From Streptomyces sp. NBC_00224 (GTDB taxonomy: Bacteria; Actinomycetota; Actinomycetes; Streptomycetales; Streptomycetaceae), in contig NZ_CP108106.1 of the NCBI RefSeq assembly GCF_041435195.1, forward strand, positions 4,994,501 to 5,058,500: 64,000 bases of DNA, read 5' to 3'. Below are positions 63,558-64,000 of this stretch, piece after piece. Under the pieces are notes generated by a model. That model had not been told where the DNA came from. It saw only the letters and a list, made by a program, of their open reading frames with translations, and ran no database searches. The first letter of the stretch is position 1, and every line of letters starts with the position of its first letter. A program made the translations under genes and the position numbers.

Positions 63558-64000
63558 GTGGACACCTTTGCACTGGTCGTGACCATCGCGGTCGCGCTCG
63601 GATTCACGTACACGAACGGGTTCCACGACTCGGCGAACGCCATCGCGACCTCCGTCTCGACGCGGGCGCTGACTCCGCGTGCGGCGCTGGCGATGGCCGC
63701 CGTCATGAACCTGGCCGGTGCCTTCCTCGGCAGTGGCGTCGCCAAGACCGTCAGTGAAGGCCTGATCGCCACCCCCGAGGGCAACAAGGGGATGGGGATC
63801 CTGTTCGCCGCGCTGGTCGGGGCGATCATCTGGAACCTGGTGACCTGGTACTTCGGGCTGCCGTCCTCGTCCTCGCACGCCCTGTTCGGCGGCATGGTCG
63901 GCGCGGCGCTCGCGGGTGGCACGACGGTCCACTGGAACGGCGTGCTCGACAAGGTCGTCATCCCGATGTTCATCTCGCCGGTGGTCGGCCTCGTCGTCGG
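63558..64000 (+). CDS. pit: PiT-family inorganic phosphate transporter (3' end outside window)
   Basis: GTG 63558 with AAGGAG (63541-63546, inside the upstream gene); 147 residues seen. The N-terminal signature GFTYTNGFHDSANAIATSV and the GLPSSSSHALFGGMVGAA repeat of the PiT family are present. It is a low-affinity, proton- or metal-phosphate symporter. From memory the equivalent pair in S. coelicolor is pitH1; not verified. Truncated by the window end. Confidence 0.95.
   Translation, partial: MDTFALVVTIAVALGFTYTNGFHDSANAIATSVSTRALTPRAALAMAAVMNLAGAFLGSGVAKTVSEGLIATPEGNKGMGILFAALVGAIIWNLVTWYFGLPSSSSHALFGGMVGAALAGGTTVHWNGVLDKVVIPMFISPVVGLVV

Overview
The window is about 64 kb of very GC-rich chromosome with Streptomyces-type codon use, many GTG starts, a Streptomyces-type rrn operon and several gene families typical of the genus. 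The order atrA / type II NADH dehydrogenase / PAS-SpoIIE phosphatase / MFS / MarR / rRNA operon, ending in CsoR / DUF47 / PiT, resembles from memory the SCO4096-SCO4138 stretch of the S. coelicolor core chromosome; this was not checked by a search. I see no integrase, transposase, relaxase, prophage or CRISPR array.

Layout. 1-5.4 kb: tail of a DEAD-box helicase, a secreted FG-GAP/VCBS protein, an APC-type permease and tRNA-Lys(UUU). 5.4-9.3 kb: small secreted or membrane proteins, a TPR-type HTH regulator and an orphan LuxR response regulator. 9.8-12 kb: an MmyB-type regulator next to a solitary type III polyketide synthase, then initiator tRNA-Met. 12-19.3 kb: GNAT, a SpoIIE phosphatase, a c-di-AMP riboswitch controlling an M23 peptidase, an aldo/keto reductase, a PrsW-like protease and TrmB. 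19.3-36.9 kb: LhgO, an NsdA-like regulator with a TTA (bldA-dependent) codon, an asparagine-synthase/lasso-cyclase-like protein, an AfsR-like SARP regulator, an ECF sigma factor fused to an anti-sigma zinc finger, membrane anchor and NPCBM module, AtrA, NDH-2, a PAS/SpoIIE/HATPase protein, and an MFS/MarR divergent pair. 37.0-42.9 kb: a complete rrn operon (16S-23S-5S, no spacer tRNA) with upstream promoters and a strong terminator.

43-58 kb is the most unusual block. Five or six minus-strand genes encode a type IV secretion-like machine: a pilin-like two-TM peptide, a VirB8-like protein, a VirB6-like channel protein, a VirB3/VirB4-N-like protein, a VirB4 ATPase half, and a VirD4-like coupling protein that appears to have lost its P-loop and its C-terminus. 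There is no relaxase. Nearby are a transglycosylase/NlpC-P60 peptidoglycan hydrolase of the VirB1/CwlT type, a WXG/DUF1023 hydrolase/lipoprotein operon and a receptor-like Ser/Thr kinase. 58-64 kb: a PAP2 phosphatase, a BBE-type FAD oxidase, lipoproteins, a CsoR repressor with a visible operator, and the low-affinity phosphate transport pair DUF47-PiT (PiT cut by the window end).

Together the region is a conserved, regulation-rich core segment (developmental and antibiotic regulators, cell-wall hydrolases, phosphate and redox metabolism) with an embedded secretion-like apparatus of unknown substrate.
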